DNA from: DASXIF01 sp036498145
Lineage (GTDB): Bacteria; Actinomycetota; Actinomycetes; Mycobacteriales; Jatrophihabitantaceae
DNA: 64,000 nucleotides
Reading direction: 5' to 3'
NCBI GenBank assembly: GCA_963708625.1
Contig: CAVPSV010000004.1
Coordinates: forward strand, 1,488,001-1,552,000
Positions 47,039-55,652 of this stretch are shown in pieces (position 1 is the first letter of the stretch; each line of letters starts with the position of its first letter). A program made the position numbers and the translations under genes. The notes under the pieces were generated by a model, which ran no database searches, had not been told where the DNA came from, and saw only the letters and a program-made list of their open reading frames with translations.

Positions 47039-48184
47039 TCATCGGCCTTCGGACGTCGCGATGCCATCAGTGGATGGCGGCGCGATTGCGGCACCGTGAG
47101 CACCATTGGGATCCAGCTCTCCGATGATCCGATCGATCTCCACGAGGATGCTCGTGCATCGTGGGTCGACTGCTTCGGACCGCCAGCTCTCGGCTAACGA
47201 AGCCCGCCGCGCCGCCACCGCCTGAGTCTTGTCCTCCAGCTGGGCACGACCTGGGACAGGGTTCTCCGCACCGGCGGCAGAGCCCCAAGCGTTTATTGCG
47301 CTCGCCGTCGCGGCGAGGAGGTCGGCGAGCGCGGCACGGTCGGTCTCCGGAAGCGCGGTCTTCTCTGTCGCGATGGACAGCAAACTGCGTCCGATCGATC
47401 TGACCTCGTTCGTCACGTGGTCGAGCGCGGGAAGCGCCGCATCGAATCTGTCCAGGTCGGCCTCACCCCTCATGCGACGTCCGGCGAGCGGCACACGACG
47501 CTCGTCCCGCGCCGTGTCGACCAGCCTGCGCACGTCCGCGAGCGTTTGCGACACATTGCGTGCGGCCTCGAGTGAGTCGCGGACGTCGGCCGGCGACCCA
47601 CCCCGACGAAGGTCGACCGACATCGCACGCAGGGCCACACCGATCGCGGTCGCCGCAGCGGCTACCTGACTTCTCGCGGCACGGTCCCACGACGGTTGTG
47701 GGCCGGTCAGGCTGACGGCGATGCCGATCCCCGCGCCGATCAGCGTGTCGATGATGCGGTTCCAGCCGTAGGAGGACCCGAGTGACATCACCAGCAGCGC
47801 GCTGATCGCGATCTGATTTGCCTGCGATCCCAGTCGAATCAGTCGCCCGGCCAACAGAGACAGCAGCGTGAGCAGCGAGATGCTCCACCAATGCACGCCA
47901 AGGACGCGCGTCAGGAGGATAGCCGCGATGACCCCCGCGGCGACGCCGGCGGAATACTCCACCGCGCGGCGCGTGGTCTGCGATGCCGACACCTGCACGG
48001 TGATGATCGCGGACATCGCGGCCAGCGCCGGCAAATGCGACCCGACGGTGGTGCGGGCGAGTTCGAACGCGCCTGCAGATGCCATGGTGGCCTTCACCAC
48101 CAGCAACAGCCCCTGACGATCCGAGTGCAGCAATCGCGATGTCGCTGCCTCGACCCGCACCGTCAGCGGCTGCCACCTCACCAC
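47039..48184 (-). CDS. FUSC-like membrane protein (aromatic acid exporter type)
   Basis: 381 residues. The N-terminal half carries five to six membrane helices (LPALAAMSAIITVQVSASQT, SAGVVIGAVLL-like segments such as AGVAAGVIAAILLTRVLG, SISLLTLLSLLAGRLI and LIGAGIGIAVSLTG) in the pattern of the FUSC/AaeB superfamily. The C-terminal half is a soluble helical domain (RSQVAAAATAIGVALRAM onward). Related proteins export aromatic acids or act in the envelope. No partner MFP gene is adjacent. Confidence 0.72.
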   Translation of the reverse strand: MVRWQPLTVRVEAATSRLLHSDRQGLLLVVKATMASAGAFELARTTVGSHLPALAAMSAIITVQVSASQTTRRAVEYSAGVAAGVIAAILLTRVLGVHWWSISLLTLLSLLAGRLIRLGSQANQIAISALLVMSLGSSYGWNRIIDTLIGAGIGIAVSLTGPQPSWDRAARSQVAAAATAIGVALRAMSVDLRRGGSPADVRDSLEAARNVSQTLADVRRLVDTARDERRVPLAGRRMRGEADLDRFDAALPALDHVTNEVRSIGRSLLSIATEKTALPETDRAALADLLAATASAINAWGSAAGAENPVPGRAQLEDKTQAVAARRASLAESWRSEAVDPRCTSILVEIDRIIGELDPNGAHGAAIAPPSTDGIATSEGR

Positions 48185-48271
48185 TCGTACAGCATGCCGC
48201 CCGCGCTGGAAGCTGTCGCTCAGAGTCGCGACAGCCCGGCGTTGGCCACGTTGTAGCGGACACGAAGAACG

Positions 48272-49174
48272 TCAGGGGGAAGACGTCTTCTCTACCGATG
48301 CTCGGAAGATCTGGTCGATCGAGGCTGCCAGTACCTCGTTGAACTCCTCATCGGTCTGGTCGCGAGTCAGTCCCTCGAGCAGTGCGCGCGAGAAGCTCGC
48401 GATCATCACCGGTTCCTTGGCCAGCAGATCGCACGCCTGCTGACGGGTGTATCCGCCGGAGAGCGCAAGCAGGCCGATAACACGTGTATCGGAGAGCAAC
48501 GGTCGGTACAGGCCGCGCTGGGTGGGAATCGTCAGCTTGAACATCACCGTGGCGTCGGGGCGCAGCGTCCCCAGATGCGCGAGCAGCTCGTCCCGCAGCA
48601 GCTGCTCGGCCTCGTCCTTGTGCGGGCTGTTGATGCCGACCTCGGGCTCGATGATCGGTACCAGATCCGCGGCGCCGATCCGCTCGGCGTACTCGAACTG
48701 CTGGGCCACGATGGCCGCGACTCCTTCGCGGTTCGCGTCCTTGATCACCGAGCGCATCTTCGTGCCGAAGATTCCGTGTTCGACCGCGCGATTCAGCAAG
48801 CCGTCGAGAGTGTCGATGGGCTTCATCAGTTGGACGTCGTTGTGCTCGTCGGCCAGACCCTTGTCCACTTTCAGGAACGGCACGACCTGCTTGTGCTCCC
48901 ACAGGTACTTCGCCGTCGGGACGCCCAGCACGTCGCGGTCCATCGTCTGTTCGAACAGAATCGCCGCCAGCACCCGGTCGCCGGTGAACGCGGGACTGCT
49001 GATGACGCGTGCCCGCATCGCCTGCACGAGGTCGAACATCTCCGTGTCGGAGGCGTAACTGTCGGCGTCGATGCCGTAGTGAGCCAGCGCGCTGGGCGAG
49101 CTGCCGCCGCTCTGATCAAGCGCGGCGAAGAAGCCGTGACCGGAGCGGATCTTCTCAAGCTGCGTTATGTCCAT
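48272..49174 (-). CDS. Fructose-bisphosphate aldolase, class I
   Basis: 300-residue Schiff-base aldolase; ATG 49174 (MDITQLEKIRSGHGFFAALD). A longer frame adds 25 residues of no family resemblance. Class I features of the short bacterial FdaB-type are FFAALDQSGGSSPSAL near the start, VPFLKVDKGLADE, GTKMRSVIKDANREGVAAIV, PIIEPEVGINSPHKDEAEQL and LALSGGYTRQQACDLL. The Schiff-base lysine is likely the one in the VMFKLTIPTQ strand. This is a second aldolase besides the class II fba at 25624, which suggests dual regulation of hexose breakdown or gluconeogenesis. Confidence 0.9.
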   Translation of the reverse strand: MDITQLEKIRSGHGFFAALDQSGGSSPSALAHYGIDADSYASDTEMFDLVQAMRARVISSPAFTGDRVLAAILFEQTMDRDVLGVPTAKYLWEHKQVVPFLKVDKGLADEHNDVQLMKPIDTLDGLLNRAVEHGIFGTKMRSVIKDANREGVAAIVAQQFEYAERIGAADLVPIIEPEVGINSPHKDEAEQLLRDELLAHLGTLRPDATVMFKLTIPTQRGLYRPLLSDTRVIGLLALSGGYTRQQACDLLAKEPVMIASFSRALLEGLTRDQTDEEFNEVLAASIDQIFRASVEKTSSP

Positions 49175-49182
49175 AGGTAACC

Positions 49183-49484
49183 ATGGTGCCGGTTCGCCGG
49201 CGTGCTGGGATCGGGGAGGGCCGCGCGATCCTACGACGTGAGCTTCCACGGCCGAACGGGTTCTTCCGGCGCTTTGCCGGCGGCACCGCGAACGTCGACG
49301 TCGAGGTAACGGCGCAGCGTGGTAGCGACGGCAGCGTCGTGATCACGATTGTGAACTCAGGTGCGCGTGTCGTGCGCCTGGCGCTGGCCAACGCCTACGA
49401 CCGGCGGCGTCAGCAGACGCATGCCATTGGCGGCCACGGAACCGCACACACCGATAGCTACCTCCTTCGGTTGGGTGTCGAACG
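49183..49484 (+). pseudogene. C-terminal remnant of a phosphocholine-type phospholipase C (DUF756-like)
   Basis: No complete gene is present. In one frame NGFFRRFAGGTANVDVEVTA, VVITIVNSGARVVRLALANA and YDRRRQQTHAIGGHGTAHTD resemble the repeated DUF756 C-terminal domain of bacterial phospholipases C (pattern GPNGF-x-R-x-F-x-G, then N-x-G and NAY). Just upstream, another frame reads YDVSFHG; restoring one missing C near 49251 would give YDVSFHGPNGFFRRFAG, so this is likely a frameshifted, 5'-truncated relic. The catalytic N-terminal domain is absent from the window. Confidence 0.45.
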
Positions 49485-49919
49485 TCACGCACCTGAGGAG
49501 AGTGCGGCCAGTTCGCGGCGCGCAGCATCGATGAGTTCCGCATTCGTATGCGCATGCCCAGAAAGGCCCCAGCCACCATCGATCGCCTCGGTCAGCAGCA
49601 CCCACGTCCTCGTCGCGACCGTGGCGTCCGTGCTGGCCGCGGCGATGAGGTCGGTGAACTGGGCAACGACAGCCAACTGCTTGTCGCGATCCAGCGCGCC
49701 GGCGTTGGTGAGCACCTGCACCCGGACGTAGGTGTTGTTGCCATCGACGTTGCTCAACGCGTCATCGGGAAGTTCGTGCACGAAGGCGGCCGTGTTCTTG
49801 CGAAACATCGGGATGTCGGGAACGCCCTCGATACGCATGAGCGTGCCGGCAAGATCAGCCGCAAGCTGGTGCTTGTCCGCGAACGTCCCCTGGCTGGCAT
49901 AGACGTCGATCATCGGCAT
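49485..49919 (-). CDS. Tautomerase-family protein
   Basis: 144 residues beginning MPMIDVYASQGTF; the Pro after Met is the catalytic base typical of the tautomerase superfamily. ATG 49919 follows AGGAG (49926-49930) by 7 bp, which decides the start; the open frame continues upstream to 50429 through the divergent regulator gene. Its length is about twice the 4-oxalocrotonate tautomerase subunit, consistent with a duplicated or MIF-like member. Substrate unknown. Divergent from an HxlR regulator, so it is probably its target. Confidence 0.75.
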   Translation of the reverse strand: MPMIDVYASQGTFADKHQLAADLAGTLMRIEGVPDIPMFRKNTAAFVHELPDDALSNVDGNNTYVRVQVLTNAGALDRDKQLAVVAQFTDLIAAASTDATVATRTWVLLTEAIDGGWGLSGHAHTNAELIDAARRELAALSSGA

Positions 49920-49976
49920 GGCTGCTCCTTGGGGCGATGACGTACGGGCGCGTCGACTTGCGTCCCGGCCGTCACC

Positions 49977-49999
49977 TTGACACTCTAAGTTTGATTTAG
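49977..49999. promoter_or_regulatory. Candidate operator/promoter between tautomerase and HxlR genes
   Basis: TTGACA (49977-49982) is followed by an AT-rich partial palindrome, CTAAGTTTGATTTAG (49985-49999), in the only AT-rich part of the 93-bp divergent intergenic region. HxlR-type regulators usually bind such sites beside their own gene. Binding is inferred. Confidence 0.4.
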
Positions 50000-50012
50000 C
50001 AACCCAGATCGG

Positions 50013-50495
50013 ATGAACATGGCTGTTCAATGGACGGACTACGACTCGGCGGTCTGCTCCGTCGCGCGGACGAGCGATGTCGTCGGCGATCGCTGGACCC
50101 TGCTGGTGCTGCGAGATCTGTTCAACGGAGTGCGTCGTTTCGACGAACTCGCAGTCCATCTGGGTGTGGCGCGCGATCTCCTGACCAAGCGACTCGCCCG
50201 GCTCGTCGAGGCAGGAATCCTCGAGCGCCGCGCGTACCAAGAAGCGGGACATCGAGTCCGCTACGAGTACGTGCTGACCGAGGCCGGGCTCGAACTTCGA
50301 CCGATCCTGATTGCGCTCGCGCAATGGGGCGACGCGCACCTGGCCGGCCGGCCCGGCCCGCCGACGGCGATCCTGCATGACGGATGCGGTGCGACGGTGA
50401 CCCTGAACGTTCAGTGCGGAAACGGCCACCGCGTCGAGAACGGCAGTGAGCTACGGATAGTCCCCCTCAAGGCCGCCCGCCGGGTCGGCGCCTGA
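50013..50495 (+). CDS. HxlR-family transcriptional regulator
   Basis: 160-residue winged-HTH regulator. The HxlR signature CSVARTSDVVGDRWTLLVLR (about 15-34) contains the single redox-capable Cys; RFDELAVHLGVARDLLTKRL is the recognition helix and LTEAGLELRPILIALAQWGD ends the domain. The last 40 residues add two more Cys (HDGCGATVTLNVQCGN). Such proteins sense reactive electrophiles or quinones. Divergent from the tautomerase gene, its likely target. Confidence 0.88.
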   Translation: MNMAVQWTDYDSAVCSVARTSDVVGDRWTLLVLRDLFNGVRRFDELAVHLGVARDLLTKRLARLVEAGILERRAYQEAGHRVRYEYVLTEAGLELRPILIALAQWGDAHLAGRPGPPTAILHDGCGATVTLNVQCGNGHRVENGSELRIVPLKAARRVGA

Positions 50496-50522
50496 TATAC
50501 GACGGGGAATACGCTCGGGCGT

Positions 50523-51035
50523 GTGGATATCACCCAGCTGATACTCGACGACCATCACGAACAGCGCCGATTGTTCGCGATGCTCGAGCAGATCGAGCGG
50601 ACCGATACTGCCAGCCTGACCGCAGTCTGGGGCCGACTTGCGGCCTTCCTGGAAGTGCACGCAGCGGCCGAGGAGCAGCTGTTCTATCCCGCGCTGCTGC
50701 AACTCGGCAAGGGCACCGGCGGCATGCACACGCCGGAAGAGGAGACCGAGGACGCCATCAAAGATCACAACGAGATCCGCGATGCTGTCGAGGACGTCGC
50801 GCATCACGAGGTGGGCAGCAGCGACTGGTATGACGCGGTGGCCGCGGCGAACAAGGCGAACGGAGATCACATGGCCGAGGAAGAGCGCGAGGGCCTGACC
50901 GACTTTCGTCGCCACGCCTCCTTGCAAGTTCGGCATCAGCTGGCCACAGCGTTTGCAGCTTTCGAAGCTGCTCACGTCACCGGAGTGCCGCCCGTCGACA
51001 AGGATCCGCAGGAATACATCGACTCTCATACGTGA
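50523..51035 (+). CDS. Hemerythrin HHE domain protein
   Basis: 170-residue four-helix-bundle protein that binds a diiron centre. The helices contain LILDDHHEQRRLFAMLEQIE (His-His), FLEVHAAAEEQLFYPALLQL (H..E/E), IKDHNEIRDAVEDV (H..E) and NGDHMAEEEREGL (H...E), the standard ligand spacing. It may sense O2/NO or store iron. A 30-residue tail is unstructured. GTG start. Confidence 0.88.
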   Translation: MDITQLILDDHHEQRRLFAMLEQIERTDTASLTAVWGRLAAFLEVHAAAEEQLFYPALLQLGKGTGGMHTPEEETEDAIKDHNEIRDAVEDVAHHEVGSSDWYDAVAAANKANGDHMAEEEREGLTDFRRHASLQVRHQLATAFAAFEAAHVTGVPPVDKDPQEYIDSHT

Positions 51036-51062
51036 CTCGGCGCCCGATCACGGCCGCGTAAC

Positions 51063-52508
51063 GTGGCGAACATGGCGAAAGTCGGTGGAGCTAACCGATC
51101 CGGTTCGAGCCGTGATCCTGGCCCGACCGTGTTCGTCCTGTTCGGAGCCACGGGTGATTTGGCGAAACGAATGGTGATACCGGCGTTCTACACGCTGGCG
51201 TCGGCTGGTCTGCTACCGGCCAAGTGGCTGCTTGTCGGCAATGGCCGCGGCGATGTGGCGCATGAGGACTTCCGGGCACACGTACATGAAGTACTCACCC
51301 AATTCGGTCCTGATCCGGACGGCCGAGTCTGGGAGCAGTTCTCGAAACGGTTGCTGTTCGCGGGTGGCGGCTTCGACTCCGATGACCCGGGCAGCTTGCT
51401 CGACGTCCTAGCCACCGCCGAGGGTCAACTCGGCCGTGCTGCGCAGCTGATCCACTATCTCGCCGTGCCACCGGTGGCGTTCGCCGGTATCACCAAGGCC
51501 CTCGGTACGCACAGCTTGTCCGACGGTGCGCGAGTGGTTTTCGAGAAGCCGTTCGGTACCTCACCAAAGGGTTTTCGGGCGTTGGACCGGGTCGTGCATT
51601 CGGTCCTGCAAGAGGACCAGGTTTACCGCATCGACCATTTCCTGGGTAAGGAAGCGACCCAGAATCTGCACGTATTGCGGTTTGCCAATGGACTTTTCTC
51701 CGCGATGTGGAATCGCGAGCACATCGAGGCCGTCCAGATCGACGTGCCGGAGACACTGGGAATCACCGACCGAGCTCAGTTCTATGACGCCACCGGCGCG
51801 GTGCTGGACATGCTCGTCACGCACCTGTTCCAGGTTGCCGCCGAGGTCGCGATGGAGCCGCCGGCGAGCTTGTCGGCAAGCGATCTACAAGCGGCGCGGG
51901 AGAAGGTCATCAGGTCGTTTCGCCCGCTCGACCCGAGCGAGGTGGTGCTCGGCCAGTTCAACGGCTACCGCGACGTTCCCGACGTCGCATCGCGCTCGCG
52001 CACCGACACCTTCGTCGCGGCCAGGTTGTGGATCGACAATCCGAGATGGCGCGGCGTCCCGTTTCTGCTGCGCACCGGCAAGCGGCTGGCGATGAGTGAC
52101 CAGCGCGTCAGCATCGTGCTGCGCGAACCGGCCGGTCCCCTGGCCGGAGTGCTACCCGTCGAGACCAACGTGCTTTCCTTATCGCTGGCCGGAGCCGGTG
52201 AGATCGACCTGTCATTGGTCGTGAAGAAACCCGGGCCCGCGCTGGACGTCGACGTCGCGACCACGCGCCTTTCGCTGTCGACTTTGGCGGGCGGGGAACC
52301 GCTCCCGCCCTACGTTCGACTGATCCACGACGTCCTACTCGGTGACCGATCGCTGTTCACCAGACCCGACGGGCTGGCCGCCGCTTGGCGAGTCGTGGAA
52401 CCGATTCTGTCCAACCCGCCGCGACTGGCCTCTTATCCGCAAGGCTCATGGGGGCCGCCCCGGGCGCGAAAACTCGCCCAACCGGGTCGCTGGCTCGTCG
52501 GTCATTAG
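51063..52508 (+). CDS. zwf: Glucose-6-phosphate 1-dehydrogenase
   Basis: 481-residue entry enzyme of the oxidative pentose-phosphate pathway. The NADP-binding GATGDLAKRMVIPAFY motif is at residues 24-40, EKPFGTSPKGFRAL and the active-site motif RIDHFLGKEATQNLH (catalytic His) follow, and NREHIEAVQIDVPETLGI is also typical. GTG 51063 or ATG 51072 may be the start. It stands alone, not with opcA/pgl/tal as in the main actinobacterial cluster, so it is probably an additional paralogue; a role with the hemerythrin or redox genes is possible but only positional. Confidence 0.92.
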   Translation: MANMAKVGGANRSGSSRDPGPTVFVLFGATGDLAKRMVIPAFYTLASAGLLPAKWLLVGNGRGDVAHEDFRAHVHEVLTQFGPDPDGRVWEQFSKRLLFAGGGFDSDDPGSLLDVLATAEGQLGRAAQLIHYLAVPPVAFAGITKALGTHSLSDGARVVFEKPFGTSPKGFRALDRVVHSVLQEDQVYRIDHFLGKEATQNLHVLRFANGLFSAMWNREHIEAVQIDVPETLGITDRAQFYDATGAVLDMLVTHLFQVAAEVAMEPPASLSASDLQAAREKVIRSFRPLDPSEVVLGQFNGYRDVPDVASRSRTDTFVAARLWIDNPRWRGVPFLLRTGKRLAMSDQRVSIVLREPAGPLAGVLPVETNVLSLSLAGAGEIDLSLVVKKPGPALDVDVATTRLSLSTLAGGEPLPPYVRLIHDVLLGDRSLFTRPDGLAAAWRVVEPILSNPPRLASYPQGSWGPPRARKLAQPGRWLVGH

Positions 52509-52534
52509 CAGCTAGGAATCAGCAGCCGGCAGCA

Positions 52535-52816
52535 TCATCGGGTGCGGTAGGCGTCCGCTCGGGGCAAGATCGCGACGACCGTGACGGTTCGCCTGCCTTC
52601 GTCGATGCGATAGATGACACGGTAGGTGCCGCGCCGGGCGCTGTGCCGCTCGTGCAGCGGTTCGTGCAGGGCTTTCCCGACGCGTTGTGGATTTTCGAGT
52701 AACGGGCCGACGATGAATTCATGCGCGGCGAAGGCGACAGTTTCGGGCAACGTTTCGGCGAGTCGGCGCCTGGCGGCAGGCGCGATGATCAGGCGGTAGC
52801 GGTTGGCCTTGCTCAC
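52535..52816 (-). CDS. RelE/ParE-type toxin
   Basis: 93 residues, predicted mRNA interferase. It has YRLIIAPAARRRLAETLPE and GTYRVIYRIDEGRRTVTVVA, with the final IDEGRRTVTVVAILPRADAY strand of the RelE/ParE fold. Its ATG overlaps the antitoxin TGA (ATGA). It would be neutralised by the upstream Phd-like protein. Confidence 0.88.
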   Translation of the reverse strand: MSKANRYRLIIAPAARRRLAETLPETVAFAAHEFIVGPLLENPQRVGKALHEPLHERHSARRGTYRVIYRIDEGRRTVTVVAILPRADAYRTR

Positions 52817-53097
52817 GCGGACGTGCGACGCCGCTTCATCGCCTCGGCCAGTTGCTGTTCCGATTCACCTTCGCCCCGGGTGATCTCGGCCTCGGCTTCG
52901 GCGAGCTGTCTCATGGCCTCGGCATCGGACAGGATCGCAATGGTCTCCTCCAGCGCCTCGACGTCTTCGACGGCGAGCAAAATCGCAGACGGGCGACCGT
53001 GGACCGTGACCGTCACGCGCTCGTGGTGGGTATGCACTCGCCCCACCAGTTCGGACAGGTGAGCCTTCACCTCTGCCAAGGGCAGTGTTGACGTCAT
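52813..53097 (-). CDS. Phd/YefM-type antitoxin
   Basis: 94 residues from ATG 53097 (MTSTLPLAEVKAHLSELVGR); the frame is open further to 53133. The N-terminal Phd DNA-binding fold (LAEVKAHLSELVGRV...VTVHGRPSAILLAVEDVEAL) precedes an acidic/Gln helix tail (EAEAEITRGEGESEQQLAEA) that binds the toxin. Together with the RelE-like gene it forms a type II module that probably represses its own promoter. Confidence 0.88.
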   Translation of the reverse strand: MTSTLPLAEVKAHLSELVGRVHTHHERVTVTVHGRPSAILLAVEDVEALEETIAILSDAEAMRQLAEAEAEITRGEGESEQQLAEAMKRRRTSA

Positions 53098-53169
53098 AGT
53101 CACAAGTATGACCAACCACTGAACCAGCGGCAAGTCTCGGTGCGCGGTCAGGCCGGCGCGAGAACCTGG

Positions 53170-53787
53170 TCAGGCCGCTCCGGCCAGACCGACGACAAGC
53201 GGTCGCAGGAACGACGGTGCCTTCTCCAGCGAACCATGCTCGACCTGATCGAGCGTGAAGCCGGCCGATCGAATGCCGTCCAGGGTTGGGCGGTTGCAAT
53301 TGCAGCCGTGGGCGACGATGCGGTTGATGCCGTTCATGCGGTCCTGTTTGCGTGCGAGTTTCTCCTCGCCCGCGCGGACGTGCTCGATGAACAACAGCCG
53401 CCCGCTTGGGCGCAGCACCCGATGAATCTCACGCAATGCGCGGGGTTGGTCGTCGACCGTGCACAGCGTGAGAGTGGAGACGACGGTGTCGAACGTGTCA
53501 TCGTCGAACGGGAGGTCCTCAGCCGGAGCCCGCAGCGCCGTCACGGCCCGCTCGCCGAGGCGCTTCCGTAGCTTGCGCATCATGGCTTGGCTCGGTTCGG
53601 TGACGGTGAGTGAGGTGATCGTCGACGGGTACAGCGCCAGGTTTGCGCCGGTACCCGCGCCGATCTCGAGGACGTCTCCACGCACCGCACCGAGTAGTTT
53701 CGCGCGACGTTCACCCAGCCCGGCCTTCTCGGTCCGGGCCATGAACCCGTCGTAGTACATCGCGAAGAAGCGGTCGCCGATGCTCAT
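53170..53787 (-). CDS. SAM-dependent methyltransferase (UbiE-like)
   Basis: 205 residues from ATG 53787, 9 bp after GGAGG; the open frame is longer. Rossmann motifs are DVLEIGAGTGANLALY (I), VTEPSQAMMRKLRKRL (post-I), LPFDDDTFDTVVSTLTLCTV (II) and VLRPSGRLLFIEHV (III). The overall form is closest to the small phospholipid N-methyltransferase/UbiE type. Target unknown. Confidence 0.85.
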   Translation of the reverse strand: MSIGDRFFAMYYDGFMARTEKAGLGERRAKLLGAVRGDVLEIGAGTGANLALYPSTITSLTVTEPSQAMMRKLRKRLGERAVTALRAPAEDLPFDDDTFDTVVSTLTLCTVDDQPRALREIHRVLRPSGRLLFIEHVRAGEEKLARKQDRMNGINRIVAHGCNCNRPTLDGIRSAGFTLDQVEHGSLEKAPSFLRPLVVGLAGAA

Positions 53788-53884
53788 GTGTTCTGCCTCC
53801 TGTGCCGCCGACGTGGACCCCACGCGGGGATGCCACCGAACCTAGATACGCCCGGCGCCGCGCACATGAGGCGTTCGCCTCATC

Positions 53885-55474
53885 TCAGCGCACAGTGTGG
53901 TCCGGGACGGCCATCGCCTCGTCGGGCAGCAGGCCGTGCTGCATCGCGAACAGTGCTGCCGAGGCTCGGCCGGTGGCGCCGATCTTCGCGTAGATGTGCT
54001 CGATGTGGTTGCTCGTCGTCTTCGGCGTGATCACCAGTCGATGTGCGATCTGCTTGTTGGACATGCCTCGAGCCAGCAGCCGCAGGACGTCGATCTCGCG
54101 GCTGGTCAAGCCAGCTGGCCCGTCCGGCCGGCGTGGCACCCGGTGACCGGCGGCGCGCAGTACGGCATCGACTGCCGCCGATTCCAGTCGGCCTGCGTGT
54201 GCCTCGTCGCGCAGTGCCTGCGCAGCCCGATCCGCCGACAACGCCTCGCGATGCGGTCGCGCCTCACGCTTGGTTTGATATGCCTCGGCGGCACCGAGGA
54301 CTCGCGCCGACCGCGTGATCGCGTTGCCGGAGAGCCCACGCGGGTATCCGCTGCCGTCGAGCCGCTCGCGATGCTGGACCGCGATCGCACCCAGTGGCGA
54401 CAGCGAGAGCGATTGATGCAGCATCCGCTCGGTGACGTACGGGTACATCCGCACCCGTTCCCAATCGCCGGCGCTGAGGGAACCGCGACGGTCCCAGATC
54501 GAGTTCGACACGCCCAGTCGGCCGAGCCCGTGTACCAAGCCCGCGCGTCGCAACGTCGTGACCTCGGCCTCGTCCATCCCGTACCGGCGACCCGCTTCGG
54601 CAGCCAGTTCGGCGACCGCGGGCGCGTGGCCGAGCAGGTACGGCGACTTCAGGTCGATGAAGTTCGCTGTCGCGAGCAGAGCTGCGTCGAAGTCCGCCTC
54701 GCCCAGCAGCACTGTCAACGACGGCTCGGCGGCAATGACCGCGTCCCAGGTGCCGATGGCATCGAGGTCGTCGAGAATCGCGTCCGCCTCATCCGCCAGT
54801 AACGTCGCCAGCTGCGGATCGAATTGCCCGCCGGCCCGACGCCGGGCCATGGCCTTCGCCGCATCGACACCGCCCACCCGATGGGCGACTTCGACGAATT
54901 CGGCGAGCTGTGCAATGCGCGCCACGATGGGCACCTGCGCGCCGCTGAGCTCGCCGGGCCAGCCCTTTCCGTCCCACTGCTCGTACGCCGCACCCAGCCC
55001 GGCACTCACTGGTTCGGGCAGTCCGAGCTGCTCGGCGAAGGCGCGCGCCCGGTGCGCGTGCTCGGTGATCATGTTCGCAACCTCGCGATGTCCGAACAAC
55101 GCGAACTCGAGCCCGACGCGGAACCGGTGCAGTGGCGGATTCCCGGTGCCGATGCGTCGCAAGCCGGCGGCGGCCGCGCGCATCGTGCCGAACTCGTAGC
55201 GGTACTTGTCCGACTTGAGCGCGATGTCGTCGCCGAACCATTTCGCTTGCTCGTGCGCATCCGAGTGGCACGCGACGTTGATGAGTAGCGCCGTGTAATA
55301 GACGGTCCCACGCTCCTCGGCGTCCATGTCGAGACGCTCGGCCAGGCGCAGCGCGATCAGACATTGGCGCAGCACGTGTTGCATCGGCTGGCCGAATCCG
55401 AGGTCGATGCCCAGCGACAGTGCGGCGACGAGCTCGGACATTCGAACGCGTTCCGGATCGACGCCGGATCCCAT
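53885..55474 (-). CDS. LuxR-type regulator with two HD-GYP-like domains
   Basis: 529 residues from ATG 55474; the 113 further upstream residues are Pro/Thr-rich and overlap the M1 peptidase, so not coding. Two HD-GYP-like domains occur in tandem: the first with NVACHSDAHEQAKWFGDDIA and YEQWDGKGWPGELSG, the second with LVHGLGRLGVSNSIWDRRGS and HRERLDGSGYPRGLSG. The C-terminal HTH is LTSREIDVLRLLARGMSNKQ followed by ITPKTTSNHIEHIYAKIG. The HD pair reads HG in the second copy and GK is GR, so catalysis of c-di-GMP cleavage is doubtful. It is divergent from the M1 peptidase gene. Confidence 0.82.
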   Translation of the reverse strand: MGSGVDPERVRMSELVAALSLGIDLGFGQPMQHVLRQCLIALRLAERLDMDAEERGTVYYTALLINVACHSDAHEQAKWFGDDIALKSDKYRYEFGTMRAAAAGLRRIGTGNPPLHRFRVGLEFALFGHREVANMITEHAHRARAFAEQLGLPEPVSAGLGAAYEQWDGKGWPGELSGAQVPIVARIAQLAEFVEVAHRVGGVDAAKAMARRRAGGQFDPQLATLLADEADAILDDLDAIGTWDAVIAAEPSLTVLLGEADFDAALLATANFIDLKSPYLLGHAPAVAELAAEAGRRYGMDEAEVTTLRRAGLVHGLGRLGVSNSIWDRRGSLSAGDWERVRMYPYVTERMLHQSLSLSPLGAIAVQHRERLDGSGYPRGLSGNAITRSARVLGAAEAYQTKREARPHREALSADRAAQALRDEAHAGRLESAAVDAVLRAAGHRVPRRPDGPAGLTSREIDVLRLLARGMSNKQIAHRLVITPKTTSNHIEHIYAKIGATGRASAALFAMQHGLLPDEAMAVPDHTVR

Positions 55475-55652
55475 ACCGCCAGAGGCTAGGCCGCGACGCA
55501 GCCGGTGACCAGAGCGCGAGGATGGGCGATGCACGGTCGTAGGCGAACAGTGCCGGCTGACCCCGTGATCACGCGGGCCGCCGCGGCCCACCGCGGTCCA
55601 GCGGCGGACAGTGCGATGCTGGGAGCGGCTATCCGTTGCTGGGGAGGCGGCC

